Of a DNA stretch of 64,000 nucleotides, positions 10,001 through 18,074 are shown one piece after another; positions within the stretch are counted from its first letter, which is position 1; every line of letters starts with the position of its first letter. The translations under genes and the position numbers were made by a program. Under the pieces are notes generated by a model, which saw only the letters and a program-made list of their open reading frames with translations, searched no databases and had not been told where the DNA came from. The stretch is taken from contig NZ_CP029495.1 of the NCBI RefSeq assembly GCF_003325475.1, forward strand, positions 1,116,001-1,180,000. Reading direction: 5' to 3'. Origin of the DNA: Chromobacterium phragmitis. GTDB taxonomy: Bacteria > Pseudomonadota > Gammaproteobacteria > Burkholderiales > Chromobacteriaceae.

Positions 10001-10653
10001 TGCTGTGCTGGGCGCTGCTGGCGTTGATCGCGCCGCGCTTGGCGGCCAATCGGCCCGGCGCGTCCCGCGTGGTGGCCTGCCTGCTGCGCGCGATCAGCCC
10101 CGTCCTGTTGCTGTGGAGCGTCCTGGCCAATCTGGAAGGCGCCCGCTTGCTGCCGCTGCCCCACATACCGCTGCTCAATCCGCTGGAGCTCGCCCAACTG
10201 GCTGTTTTCGCCGCCTGCTGGCGGAACTGGAAGCGGGGGCCGCTGCGCTTCGCCCCGCTGGCGCCCTGGCTACGCTGGCTGGCCGGCGGCTGGCTGTTCC
10301 TGTTCGGCAACGCGGTCGCCTTGCGCAGCCTGCATCACTGGCTGGACATCCCCTACCGCTTCGACGCGCTGCTGCATTCCACCCTTGCCCAGGCGACGCT
10401 GTCGCTGGGCTGGACCCTGGCGGCGCTGGGCCTGATGGTGGCCGCCACCCGCCGCGGCCTGCGTCTGCCTTGGCTATGCGGCGGAGCCTTGCTGGCGCTG
10501 GTGGTGGCCAAGTTATTCCTGGTGGATCTGGCCTCGGTAGGCAGCATCGCCCGCATCATCAGCTTCATCGGCGTGGGCCTGTTGTTCCTGTTGATAGGCT
10601 ACCTGTCGCCGCTGCCTCCCCGCGCGCCGGAGCCGGAAAAGGAGCCGGCATGA
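7072..10653 (+). CDS. Giant DUF2339 polytopic membrane protein
   Basis: 1193 residues. Two N-terminal helices are followed by a coiled-coil segment (about 55-85) and a long Pro/Ala/Glu-rich linker (about 90-155), then at least two dozen hydrophobic helices to the C-terminus, the layout of DUF2339 proteins. The C-terminal third contains three tandem units, each with (P)LLNPL(D/E)LA followed by an HHW motif, spaced 129 and 134 codons apart. Function is not established; co-occurrence with DUF3999, whose start overlaps this stop, is typical, and the pair probably acts together at the envelope. No strong ribosome binding site is seen before the ATG. Confidence 0.85.
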   Translation: MRHWILALLGLLLGIAIDGFSLGLSLAVLGGVVSLALGKSGGATGKDGSPPSQHASRSMTLWQLQQRLEALEIEVQLLREQARSQAGAAPAPEAAWQAEPPSPPPSEPAPATPPPQEASPPEPQVSIEWEATPPRPEPERLPAAETPQAPAMPRIAAPTEPTLLDRGWRYARDWLLGGNAVVRVGMLLLFFGFAFLLKYAADNSLLPIELRLAGVALGGCALLAAGWKLRLKRRGYALILQGGGVGTLYITAFVTLKFFQLLPPGLTLAFLILLGVASALLAVRQDAPSLAGMGITGGFLAPILTATGGGSHIVLFGYYALLNAGIFGIAWRKSWRSLNLLGFAFTFVIATAWGALQYRPELLATTLPFLALFFAFYLGISLLYALRQRLALRHYVDGTLVFGTPLAASGLAAGLLRHAPLGMAWCAVALASVYLLLTIWLRRRHRAALPLLADAFLALGVIFATLAVPLAFDGRTTTALWAVEGAGLLWISLRQQRLLGRWFALGLQLCAGIACLANLEHAAGALPALNSAFIACLLLALSGLFSGWQLHRRAESDEALPALLAIWGGLWWLGGGVRELGLFLPDRDFIDGVMLFLSLSLALCGLLRRKLDWKLLAYPALSLPALTMGWSLLGWLLHAHPLSGLGAVAVPASLAISLWLLRRHEEDADNASWLHACWLWAFAALLTREAGWWLWQWLPAGVWRATALPAAASALLLLLSGPLQKLEWPIRRHAAAYLGYGPAPLFPALAGWMLWSLLSDGNPSPLPWLPLLNPLDLAIGFSLLALCAWLRRLNRPTTTAAWLLCPAILLAVSADVLRAFHHWGGMPYSLKVLWSDADSRVVLALCWCALALAAPLLAARREGSRVVSVWSAAVGATLLLWMLLANLEAGAPLLLPWLPLLNPLELAQLAVLACVGINWRRAGFPRPASWPWLDYAIAAWLIGFGCAIVMRAFHHWQGMAYRLDAVLASPLPLATLMLCWALLALIAPRLAANRPGASRVVACLLRAISPVLLLWSVLANLEGARLLPLPHIPLLNPLELAQLAVFAACWRNWKRGPLRFAPLAPWLRWLAGGWLFLFGNAVALRSLHHWLDIPYRFDALLHSTLAQATLSLGWTLAALGLMVAATRRGLRLPWLCGGALLALVVAKLFLVDLASVGSIARIISFIGVGLLFLLIGYLSPLPPRAPEPEKEPA
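9350..10560 (+). repeat. Three tandem internal repeats within the DUF2339 gene
   Basis: The DNA word CTCAATCCGCTGGA recurs at 9385, 9772 and 10174, marking three repeat units of about 130 codons. Each unit encodes a proline-rich LLNPL(D/E)LA loop between helices and, later, an HHW-containing loop (FHHWGGMPY, FHHWQGMAY, LHHWLDIPY). The units are diverged, so this is an old protein-level duplication. Confidence 0.7.
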
Positions 10654-11867
10654 GACGGATCGCGTCAGCCTTGCTCGCGCTGTCGGCGCTGCCGGTTCTG
10701 GCCTCGCCGACGGCGGCCGAGTTCGCCCGCCGCCAACCCATCGTTCTGGGCGCCGGGCCAGCTGCGCTGCATCGTCTGGATCTTCCCGCCGATGTATACC
10801 GTTTCAGCGCACGACGCGATGTGTCCGACCTCCAGGTCTTCAACGCCGCGGGCGAAGCCGTTCCCTGGGCGATCTCGCCCGCGCATGGCCAACCCCGGCC
10901 CGCCCGAGACTACCCGCTGCCCGCATTTCCGCTTCCCTCGCTGGCCAAGGCCAACCGCTCAGCCGGCATCGTGCTGGACAGCCGGGGGCTGCCGGCATCG
11001 AATCGAGCCTACCTGGCCTTGGAACTGGAACAGAGCGCCTACCGCGGCAGAGTCGCTTTGTCGGCCAGCGATGACGGGGAGCGCTGGCAGCCGCTGGAGA
11101 GCCGCGAACTCTTGCAGCTGTCCGGCAGCGCGCTGCGCCTTGACCTGCATGGCGATGGCAGCCGTTACCTGCGGCTGGACTGGCTGGACAAGCCCTTCAA
11201 GCTGCGCCGGGCATCGCTGCATGTCGGCCCCGGCGCCGCGGAGCCGCTGCTGCAAAGCGGCGACTGGATTGCCGCCAAACCGGGCGCCGCGGGAGAGTAT
11301 CTATTCGACCTGGGCATGCGCGCGCCGCTGCGGCGGCTGGAGTTGGCATTGCCCAACCCCAACACCAGCGCCCGCGGCGTCTGGTACAAGCGGGAGCGGC
11401 CGGACCAGCCCTGGCAAAACGCGTTCAGCAGCGAACTGACCCAATTGGGGCAAGCTTCAACCTTGCTGCTGGAGAACTTGGACGGCGATTCGGACCGCTA
11501 TTGGCGCTTGGTGGTCGACACCCGGCAAGGCGGCCTCGGCGCCGGGCTACCGCGGCTGCGCGCGTCCTGGCCGCGGCAACAGCTGACGTTCGCCGCCCGC
11601 GGCCAGCCGCCGTTCATGCTGGCTTACGGTCATCCCAGCTTCTTCATCACAGACCAGGCGAACACGCTGCTGAACAGCCCCGAGCCCGCGCAGCCCGCCG
11701 CGCTGGGGCCTGCCTTGGCCGGCGGCGTAAGACCGGCGCCCCCGGCGCAGGCTCCGATGCCGAAAAAATCGCCATGGCTGTGGGGGAGCCTGCTGCTGGC
11801 GGTCGGTTTGCTGGGCTGGATCAGCTATCGGCTGATCAAAGAGCCTGCGCCGTCGGACACTCAATAA
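10650..11867 (+). CDS. DUF3999 family envelope protein
   Basis: 405 residues. The ATG at 10650 overlaps the DUF2339 stop (ATGA), indicating translational coupling. A Sec signal peptide (ALLALSALPVLA, cleavage near residue 19) precedes a large beta-rich extracytoplasmic region with jelly-roll-like segments, and one membrane helix near the C-terminus (WLWGSLLLAVGLLGWISY) anchors it. This is the DUF3999 layout. Partner of the DUF2339 protein; biochemical role unknown. Confidence 0.82.
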   Translation: MRRIASALLALSALPVLASPTAAEFARRQPIVLGAGPAALHRLDLPADVYRFSARRDVSDLQVFNAAGEAVPWAISPAHGQPRPARDYPLPAFPLPSLAKANRSAGIVLDSRGLPASNRAYLALELEQSAYRGRVALSASDDGERWQPLESRELLQLSGSALRLDLHGDGSRYLRLDWLDKPFKLRRASLHVGPGAAEPLLQSGDWIAAKPGAAGEYLFDLGMRAPLRRLELALPNPNTSARGVWYKRERPDQPWQNAFSSELTQLGQASTLLLENLDGDSDRYWRLVVDTRQGGLGAGLPRLRASWPRQQLTFAARGQPPFMLAYGHPSFFITDQANTLLNSPEPAQPAALGPALAGGVRPAPPAQAPMPKKSPWLWGSLLLAVGLLGWISYRLIKEPAPSDTQ

Positions 11868-11869
11868 AA

Positions 11870-11895
11870 AATCGCCCGGCAACTGTCGGGCGATT
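11870..11895 (-). terminator. Terminator between convergent genes
   Basis: AATCGCCCG (11870-11878) pairs with CGGGCGATT (11887-11895). The T-run is on the minus strand (six A on the plus strand just before the stem), so it serves mainly the DUF2628 gene; it lies 2 bases after the DUF3999 stop and could also act for that gene. Confidence 0.7.
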
Positions 11896-11938
11896 GTCAT
11901 GCGGCGGCTAACGGCATTCGGCCGCGCGCGCGCGATGC

Positions 11939-12337
11939 TTAGGCGCTTTTTTTCAGCGCGGCAAACGGATTCCACCCATTCTGGCCGCGTACCTGCTTCA
12001 GGTAATAGAGGTAGTTGACCGACATCGCGGCCAACACCGAAACCGCCATGCCCAGTCCACGGCTGACAACCTCCGGCAACCCCAAGATCGCGACGAGGGT
12101 GCCAAGCAGGATAGCAATGCCCAGCAAGGACAGCATCGCTCGCCACAGTCCCAGCACCAGGAAATGGATGGGCCAGAACAGCAGGGAAACAAAGTTGAGA
12201 TGAACCGTCAACCGGCGCCCCAAAGGCAAGGCCTTCAACGCCTGCTGATGCTCGGACCGGCCCGGGCCGCCGTGCTGGTCGAAGAAGGAAAAACGCTCCT
12301 GCCACTTCGGCTTGTAATTTTCGTAGGAATTTGACAT
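11939..12337 (-). CDS. DUF2628 small membrane protein
   Basis: 132 residues. A soluble N-terminus with KWQERFSFFDQHG, the conserved W-x-x-R-F-x-F-F start of DUF2628 proteins, is followed by two or three hydrophobic helices (about 47-110) and a basic C-terminus. Role unknown in the family. Single-gene unit with its own terminator, convergent with the DUF2339/3999 pair. Confidence 0.7.
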   Translation of the reverse strand: MSNSYENYKPKWQERFSFFDQHGGPGRSEHQQALKALPLGRRLTVHLNFVSLLFWPIHFLVLGLWRAMLSLLGIAILLGTLVAILGLPEVVSRGLGMAVSVLAAMSVNYLYYLKQVRGQNGWNPFAALKKSA

Positions 12338-12413
12338 CTGGAAAATCCATATTTAAAACGGCAAGCATACTAACACGATCAATGCCAATTCGATAACGCG
12401 TCACGACAAAATA

Positions 12414-12438
12414 GAACGCCCGGTTACCCCGGGCGTTC
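12414..12438 (-). terminator. Terminator of the cstA-ybdD operon
   Basis: GAACGCCCGG (12414-12423) pairs with CCGGGCGTTC (12429-12438) around TTACC; read on the minus strand it is followed by TATTTT. Confidence 0.75.
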
Positions 12439-12458
12439 TGGCAATCAACTGCGAACCA

Positions 12459-12647
12459 TCAGCACGGACACTTCTTCACCCCCTTGCCGCCGTAACGCTG
12501 TTCCTGGCAATAGCGGAAAAATTCCTCGCGGCTCATCACCTGGGCCTCGGCATCGAAACGGCGGCGGCGACTGACATAGACGTCGTAGTCGCGCTGCCCC
12601 ACCATCAGCCGGGCGGCCGCCACCGCAGCTCTCCATAACTCAACCAT
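12459..12647 (-). CDS. YbdD/YjiX family protein (DUF466)
   Basis: 62 residues, the normal size. Family signatures are LMVGQRDYDVYVSRRR and the C-terminal YGGKGVKKCPC. Its ATG overlaps the end of cstA by eight bases, so the two are translationally coupled. In E. coli, YbdD and its homologue YjiX are encoded with the pyruvate/peptide importers CstA and BtsT and are needed for their full activity. Encoded on the minus strand, last gene of the cstA unit. Confidence 0.85.
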   Translation of the reverse strand: MVELWRAAVAAARLMVGQRDYDVYVSRRRRFDAEAQVMSREEFFRYCQEQRYGGKGVKKCPC

Positions 12648-14706
12648 TGGCGCCCTCCTGCCGATATACCGCCGGCACTTCCTTGGCCGTCACCCATTTC
12701 ACCGCCAGCGACTTGCGGATCACATGGATGCCGAACACCAGCATCGCCAACACCACCGCCATGAACAGCGCGGTCAGCGTGGCGTCCACATAATCATTGA
12801 AGATGATTTGATGCATCTGCGCCATATTCTTGGCCGGGGCCAGCAGCTCTCCCTTGGCCGCTGCGGCGGAGAACTTGTCGGCATGGGCGAGGAAGCTGAT
12901 TTTAGGGCTGGCGTGGAACAGTTTTTGCCAACCGGCGGTCAACGTCACCACCAGCAGCCAGGCGGTCGGCAACGCGGTCACCCACACGTAGCGGGTCTTT
13001 TGCATCTTCACCAGCACCACTGTGGCCAGCGTCAGCGCGATGCCGGCCAGCATCTGGTTGGCGATGCCGAACAGCGGCCACAAGGTATTGATGCCGCCCA
13101 GCGGATCCACCACGCCCTGATACAGGAAATACCCCCAGGCGGATACCGCGAGACCGGTGGCCACCAGGTTGGCGGTCCAGGACTCGGTATTGGCCATCGG
13201 CTTGATGAATACGCCCAGCAGGTCCTGGATCATGAAGCGCAGCACGCGGGTGCCGGCATCCACGGTGGTGAGAATGAACAGCGCCTCGAACAGGATGGCG
13301 AAGTGGTACCAGAACGCCATCATGGTCTTGCCGCCGATCACGCCGGACAGGATGTGGGCCATGCCTACCGCCAGGGTCGGCGCGCCGCCGGCGCGCGACA
13401 GCACGGTGTGCTCGCCCACGTCGGCTGCCAACTGGGTCAGCGCGTCCGGTGTGATGACGAAGCCCCAGCCGGAAATCACCTGGGCGGCATCCGCCGCGGT
13501 CTTGCCGATCAAGGCCGCCGGGCTGTTCATCGCGAAATAGACGCCCGGGTCCAGCACGCAGGCGGCGATCAAGGCCATGATGGCGACGAAGCTCTCCACC
13601 AGCATGGCGCCGTAACCCACCATCCGGGCGTGGGACTCGTTCTCGATCAGCTTGGGCGTGGTGCCGGAAGCGACCAGCGAATGGAAGCCGGACACCGCGC
13701 CGCAGGCGATGGTGATGAACAGGAAGGGGAACAGGTTGCCGGCGAACACCGGGCCGCTGCCGTCTATGAACTGGGTGACCGACGGCATGTGCAGCGGCGG
13801 CGCCACGATCAGGATGCCGATGGCCAGCCCGGCGATGGTGCCGATCTTCAGGAAGGTGGACAAGTAGTCGCGCGGCGCCAGCAGCAGCCACACCGGCAAC
13901 ACCGAAGCGATGAAGCCGTAGCCTATCAACGTCCAGGCCAGCGTGGTGCCCTTCAGCGTGAACAGCGGCGCCAGCGTGGCGCTCTTGGCGACATCGCCGC
14001 CGTAAACGATGGCCAGCATCAGCAGGATGAAGCCGATCACCGACACCTCGCCGATCTTGCCCGGGCGAATGAAACGGGAGTACACGCCCATGAACAGCGC
14101 GATCGGTATCGTGCAGGCGATGGTGAAGGTGCCCCACGGGCTGTCGGCCAGCGCCTTGACCACCACCAGGGCCAGCACCGCCAGCAGGATCACCATGATC
14201 ATCAACACGCCGATGGAGGCGATGACGCCGGCCACCTCGCCCATTTCCTGTCGTATCATCTCGCCCAGCGACTTGCCATCGCGACGCATCGACAGGAACA
14301 GCACCAAGAAGTCCTGCACCGCGCCGGCGATCATCACGCCGACCAGTATCCACAGCGTGCCCGGCAAATACCCCATCTGCGCGGCCAGCACCGGCCCCAC
14401 CAGCGGCCCCGCGCCGGCGATGGCGGCGAAGTGGTGGCCGAACACCACCCACTTGTTGGTGGGCACGTAATCCAGCCCATCGTTGAACTTCTCGGCCGGC
14501 GTCAGCCGGCGCGCGCTCAGCTCCAGCACCTTGTCGGCGATGAAGCGGCTATAGAAGCGGTAGGCGATCGCGTACACCGACAAGGCCGCCACCACCAGCC
14601 ATACCGCGTTGATCGTCTCGCCGCGGTTCAGCGCCACCATGGCGAAGGCCGTCGCCCCCGCCAGCGCCACCAACAGCCAGACCACGCACTGTTTGATCTG
14701 TTGCAT
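12640..14706 (-). CDS. cstA: Carbon starvation protein A (pyruvate/peptide importer)
   Basis: 688 residues from the ATG at 14706, close to E. coli CstA (701); in-frame codons further upstream add an unrelated basic stretch and are rejected. About 16-18 membrane helices. Family motifs seen include NKWVVFGHHFAAIAGAGPLVGP near residue 75 and IACGAVSGFHSLVASGTTPK in the middle. CstA-type transporters import pyruvate or peptides under nutrient limitation. Followed by the coupled ybdD gene and divergent from an RstA/RstB-like two-component system 178 bases away. Confidence 0.92.
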   Translation of the reverse strand: MQQIKQCVVWLLVALAGATAFAMVALNRGETINAVWLVVAALSVYAIAYRFYSRFIADKVLELSARRLTPAEKFNDGLDYVPTNKWVVFGHHFAAIAGAGPLVGPVLAAQMGYLPGTLWILVGVMIAGAVQDFLVLFLSMRRDGKSLGEMIRQEMGEVAGVIASIGVLMIMVILLAVLALVVVKALADSPWGTFTIACTIPIALFMGVYSRFIRPGKIGEVSVIGFILLMLAIVYGGDVAKSATLAPLFTLKGTTLAWTLIGYGFIASVLPVWLLLAPRDYLSTFLKIGTIAGLAIGILIVAPPLHMPSVTQFIDGSGPVFAGNLFPFLFITIACGAVSGFHSLVASGTTPKLIENESHARMVGYGAMLVESFVAIMALIAACVLDPGVYFAMNSPAALIGKTAADAAQVISGWGFVITPDALTQLAADVGEHTVLSRAGGAPTLAVGMAHILSGVIGGKTMMAFWYHFAILFEALFILTTVDAGTRVLRFMIQDLLGVFIKPMANTESWTANLVATGLAVSAWGYFLYQGVVDPLGGINTLWPLFGIANQMLAGIALTLATVVLVKMQKTRYVWVTALPTAWLLVVTLTAGWQKLFHASPKISFLAHADKFSAAAAKGELLAPAKNMAQMHQIIFNDYVDATLTALFMAVVLAMLVFGIHVIRKSLAVKWVTAKEVPAVYRQEGANG

Positions 14707-14884
14707 AAGGGTATCCCTGTTCTCTCTATTTCTCCCGGCTCCCGCCGCGACAGCCCATCTGTCCGCGACGATCCGGTCTTGGGCACTGCGTCTTTGATTC
14801 TGTCGGCATGAAGGTCTAAACACAAGCCTGTCAGGCCGAACGGCCCGTGTTACTATTTTTGCTGAGAAATCGGACCCCCTCGCT

Positions 14885-15595
14885 ATGGCACAACACATTC
14901 TGATCGTCGAGGACGACGCCAGGCTGGCCGAACTGATCGCCGCCTACCTGACCAAACACGGTTACCAAGTCAGCCTGCACGGCCGCGGCGACACCGCGCC
15001 CGCATTCATTTTGGAAACCCGTCCCGACCTGGTGGTGCTGGACGTGATGCTGCCGGGCAAGGAAGGCTTCGACGTCTGCCGCGAGGTGCGCCCGCACTAC
15101 GGCGGCCGCATCCTGATGATGACGGCGCGCGACGAAGACGTGGACGAAATCCTGGGCCTGGAACTGGGCGCCGACGACTACCTGGCCAAGCCGGTGGAAC
15201 CGCGCCGGCTGCTGGCCCGCGTGCGCGCGCTGTTGCGCCGCAGCGGCGCCCGCGCCGAAAACGGCGCCGTCGCAGTGGAAAACGACTGCATCGCCTTCGG
15301 CCAGTTCAATATCAGCCAGGCCACGCGCGAAGCGCTGCTGGGAGACGAGCAGATCGAGCTGACCACCGCCGAGTTCGACCTGTTGTGGCTGCTGGCCACC
15401 CACGCCGGCCAGGTGCTGTCGCGCGACGACATCATGAGCGAGCTGCGCGGCATCGGCTTCGATGGGTTGGATCGCTCGATCGACGCGCGCATCTCGCGGC
15501 TGCGCCGCAAGCTGGGCGACAACCCGGACGCGCCGGCCCGGATCAAGACCGTGCGCGGCAAGGGCTATCTGTTCTCGCGCAGCGACTGGGAATAA
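14885..15595 (+). CDS. OmpR-family response regulator, RstA-like
   Basis: 236 residues. Receiver domain at about 1-115 with acidic pair D10/D11, phospho-acceptor D53 (VLDVMLPGKEG), T80 and K102. C-terminal winged helix (about 135-234) ends in RLRRKLGDN and IKTVRGKGYLF. The segment GIGFDGLDRSIDARISRLRRK resembles RstA of E. coli. Pairs with the kinase gene that starts three bases after its stop. Confidence 0.88.
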   Translation: MAQHILIVEDDARLAELIAAYLTKHGYQVSLHGRGDTAPAFILETRPDLVVLDVMLPGKEGFDVCREVRPHYGGRILMMTARDEDVDEILGLELGADDYLAKPVEPRRLLARVRALLRRSGARAENGAVAVENDCIAFGQFNISQATREALLGDEQIELTTAEFDLLWLLATHAGQVLSRDDIMSELRGIGFDGLDRSIDARISRLRRKLGDNPDAPARIKTVRGKGYLFSRSDWE

Positions 15596-15598
15596 ACG

Positions 15599-16951
15599 AT
15601 GCCGTCTCCCAAGCCGCGCGGATGGTTCGTACCGTCGCTGGGTTCGCTGTTCGCCCGTTATTTCCTGATCACCATGCTGATCCAGTTGCTGATCATCATC
15701 GGCTTCGGCTTCCTGGTGACCAAGCTTTACGCCAGCAGCGACCAGGCTGGCAAGACCCTGTTCATGCGCGGCACGGTGTCGCTGCTGCAAGACCGGCTGC
15801 GCGAGCGGCCGCCAGAGCGCTGGGATGCGGAGCTGGAAGCCGCCACCAAACGCTTCAGTTATCCGGTCCGGCTATTGGAGCGGCCGCCGGCCGAATTGGG
15901 CGACAAGGCGCTGGCGGTGCTGGGCCACGGACAATCCTATCTGGACGCCGACAACCAGATTCTCTACGCGCCGGCGCCATCCAGCTCCAGACTGTTGGCG
16001 CTGGGTCCGCTGGACGAGCAAGCCAACGACAGCACCTGGATCAGCGAGGACATCGAAATATTGCTGATCTGGATGCTGCTGTCCGGCGCCACGCTCGGCA
16101 CGCTGCTCTACTTCATTCTGCGGCCGCTGTGGACCGACCTGCTGGAGGTCCGCCGCACCGCCGAAGTGTTCGCCGAAGGCGATTTCACCGCCCGCGCCCG
16201 CTCGGCCAAGAGCCGGCTGTTCGCGCCGCTGCCGCTGGCCTTCAACAGCATGGCCTCCCGGCTGGAGCGGCAGATGGAGACGCGCCAGGCGCTGTCGCAC
16301 GCCATCGCCCACGAAATCCGCACGCCCATCGCCCGGCTGCGATTCGGCCTCACCATGCTGGAAGAGGAGGAGGACGCGGGAGAGTGGAAGCGCTACCGGG
16401 ACGGCATGGAGCGCGACCTGCAAGAGCTGGAGGAACTGATCAGCACCAGCATGGAGTTCGCCAAGCTCAAGCGCAGCGAAGTGCCGCTGCATCTGGAAAC
16501 CATCGACCTGTTCGACTGGTTCGACGACCTGATCGATCTGGTCACCCCGCTGAAGCCGCCTCACCTGGCGCTGACGCTGGACTGTCCGCGCGAAGACGGC
16601 GCCTTCGACCGCAAGCTGATGTACATCGCCAGCCGCAACCTGCTCCTCAATGCATTCAAATACGCGCAGTCCCAAGTGCGGATGCGGGTCTATCACCAAG
16701 GCTCGCAGCTGATCGTCGAGGTCGACGACGATGGCTGCGGCATTCCCGAGGCGGATCGCGACAAGGTATTCGAGCCCTTCCTCAGGCTGGACCGCAGCCG
16801 CGACCGCGCCACCGGCGGTCATGGCCTGGGCCTGTCCTTCGTCCGCCTGATCGCCGAGCACCACCACGGCCACGCCAGCGCCGGCTCCAGCGACCTGGGC
16901 GGCGCCCGCTTCCGCATGATCATTGCGCAACCTGCCCCTTGCGGGCAATAA
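15599..16951 (+). CDS. Sensor histidine kinase, RstB-like
   Basis: 450 residues. Helix 1 at about 17-42, a roughly 110-residue periplasmic sensor, helix 2 at about 153-175, a HAMP domain, then the H-box with phospho-acceptor H238 (HEIRTPIARLRF). The ATPase domain carries N-box NLLLNAFKYA, G1 VDDDGCGIPE and G2 TGGHGLGLSFV. It should phosphorylate the RstA-like regulator encoded just upstream. The signal sensed is not apparent from sequence. Confidence 0.9.
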   Translation: MPSPKPRGWFVPSLGSLFARYFLITMLIQLLIIIGFGFLVTKLYASSDQAGKTLFMRGTVSLLQDRLRERPPERWDAELEAATKRFSYPVRLLERPPAELGDKALAVLGHGQSYLDADNQILYAPAPSSSRLLALGPLDEQANDSTWISEDIEILLIWMLLSGATLGTLLYFILRPLWTDLLEVRRTAEVFAEGDFTARARSAKSRLFAPLPLAFNSMASRLERQMETRQALSHAIAHEIRTPIARLRFGLTMLEEEEDAGEWKRYRDGMERDLQELEELISTSMEFAKLKRSEVPLHLETIDLFDWFDDLIDLVTPLKPPHLALTLDCPREDGAFDRKLMYIASRNLLLNAFKYAQSQVRMRVYHQGSQLIVEVDDDGCGIPEADRDKVFEPFLRLDRSRDRATGGHGLGLSFVRLIAEHHHGHASAGSSDLGGARFRMIIAQPAPCGQ

Positions 16952-17047
16952 GTCACTCATTGTCACAAAGCATCGACAGGAAGCCAACAGACCCCATTGT
17001 CCTGATTCCCGATAATACCCATCATCGAACAATCAGGAATATGCAGA

Positions 17048-17866
17048 ATGGTTTCCACACGACCGGCGGCGCTGCTGGTGCATGGACTCGGCGGCACCGC
17101 TTATGATCTGGGCGCGTTGGGCCGCACGCTGGAAGACGCCGACATCGTTACCCACTCCCCCGCGTTGCCCGGCCATGGCGGCACGCCGGAGGATCTGCTC
17201 GGCGTGCGCTGGCAGGAGTGGGTGGAAAGCATTCGCGCCGAATACCGCGCGCTGAAGGCCAAGCACAAGGTGGTGCATCTGGCCGGCGTCTGCCTGGGCG
17301 GCCTGGTGGCCCTGGAAGTCGCGCGGCTGGAAAAACACCAGGACAAGCTGGCGCTGTACGCGCCCCCGATGTTCTTGGACGGCTGGAGCCTGCCCAAGCT
17401 GACCTGGCTACGCCATGCGGTCTACCATATTCCCGGCCTTGCCAAGAAAATGCGCGTGCCGGAAGTTTCGCCATTCGGCATCAAGAACGCTCGCATCCGC
17501 CGAGCCATCCAACAGCGCTTCGAGCGCGGCGACCGCTTCCACTACGCCTATATTCCGCTGGCCTGCATCCGCGAAGTGGATGGCCTGCGCCGCCAGTTGA
17601 TGCGCCACCTGCCGGAAATCACCTGTCCGACGCTGATCGTCCACGCCGACGAGGACGACATCACCAGCCCGCGCTCCGCGCACCATCTGATGCAGTATCT
17701 GGGCGGCCCGGTCGATTTCATGCCGCTGTCCAACAGCTACCACATGGTGATGGTGGACAACGAGCGCGCCGAAGTGCTGCAGCGCAGCCTGAAGTTCTTC
17801 AACGCGCCGCCGCGGCCGCAACCGGTAGAGCAATCCTGCGGCTGGACCGCCTTCGCCGCCGCCTGA
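17048..17866 (+). CDS. Alpha/beta hydrolase with Cys at the nucleophile elbow
   Basis: 272 residues, carboxylesterase/lysophospholipase-like fold: oxyanion loop LLVHGLGGTA at 9-18, nucleophile elbow GVCLGG at 80-85, acid in HADEDD and a C-terminal His in SNSYHM. The residue at the elbow is C82 (codon TGC) rather than the usual serine. Cys at this place is known in dienelactone hydrolases and PHA synthases. Monocistronic; starts 96 bases after the kinase gene and ends at a strong terminator. Substrate unknown. Confidence 0.75.
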   Translation: MVSTRPAALLVHGLGGTAYDLGALGRTLEDADIVTHSPALPGHGGTPEDLLGVRWQEWVESIRAEYRALKAKHKVVHLAGVCLGGLVALEVARLEKHQDKLALYAPPMFLDGWSLPKLTWLRHAVYHIPGLAKKMRVPEVSPFGIKNARIRRAIQQRFERGDRFHYAYIPLACIREVDGLRRQLMRHLPEITCPTLIVHADEDDITSPRSAHHLMQYLGGPVDFMPLSNSYHMVMVDNERAEVLQRSLKFFNAPPRPQPVEQSCGWTAFAAA

Positions 17867-17884
17867 GCCACCTCCCATGAAATC

Positions 17885-17915
17885 CAAACCGCCCGTTATC
17901 GGGCGGTTTGTTTTT
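17885..17915 (+). terminator. Terminator after the alpha/beta hydrolase
   Basis: CAAACCGCCCG (17885-17895) pairs perfectly with CGGGCGGTTTG (17900-17910) around TTAT, then five T. Confidence 0.9.
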
Positions 17916-17948
17916 CCACCAAAGGCATAAGTTCATGTCGAATAATTC

Positions 17949-17968
17949 ATGTAAGAATGATTTTACAT
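17949..17968. promoter_or_regulatory. Palindrome upstream of the outer-membrane barrel gene
   Basis: ATGTAA (17949-17954) and TTACAT (17963-17968) are exact reverse complements across eight bases, in an AT-rich stretch about 110 bases before the barrel gene. It has operator geometry; the cognate regulator is not identifiable. Confidence 0.35.
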
Positions 17969-18074
17969 ATCGTTACACAACTCTTCCATAGCACATCACA
18001 ATCACGTACATACGAGATGCGGCAATAGCTTGCAGAATGGCGGTTGATTCATCAACTTAAGCAGTGAACCCGTC

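Noticed and set aside
9147..10649. Upstream extension of the DUF3999 frame to 9147
   Set aside because: It lies wholly within the DUF2339 gene; the signal peptide and ATGA overlap place the start at 10650.
12724..14811. Long open frame of about 695 codons opposite cstA
   Set aside because: Shadow of cstA in high-GC DNA: His/Gln/Arg/Gly-rich composition, while the minus strand encodes a perfect CstA.
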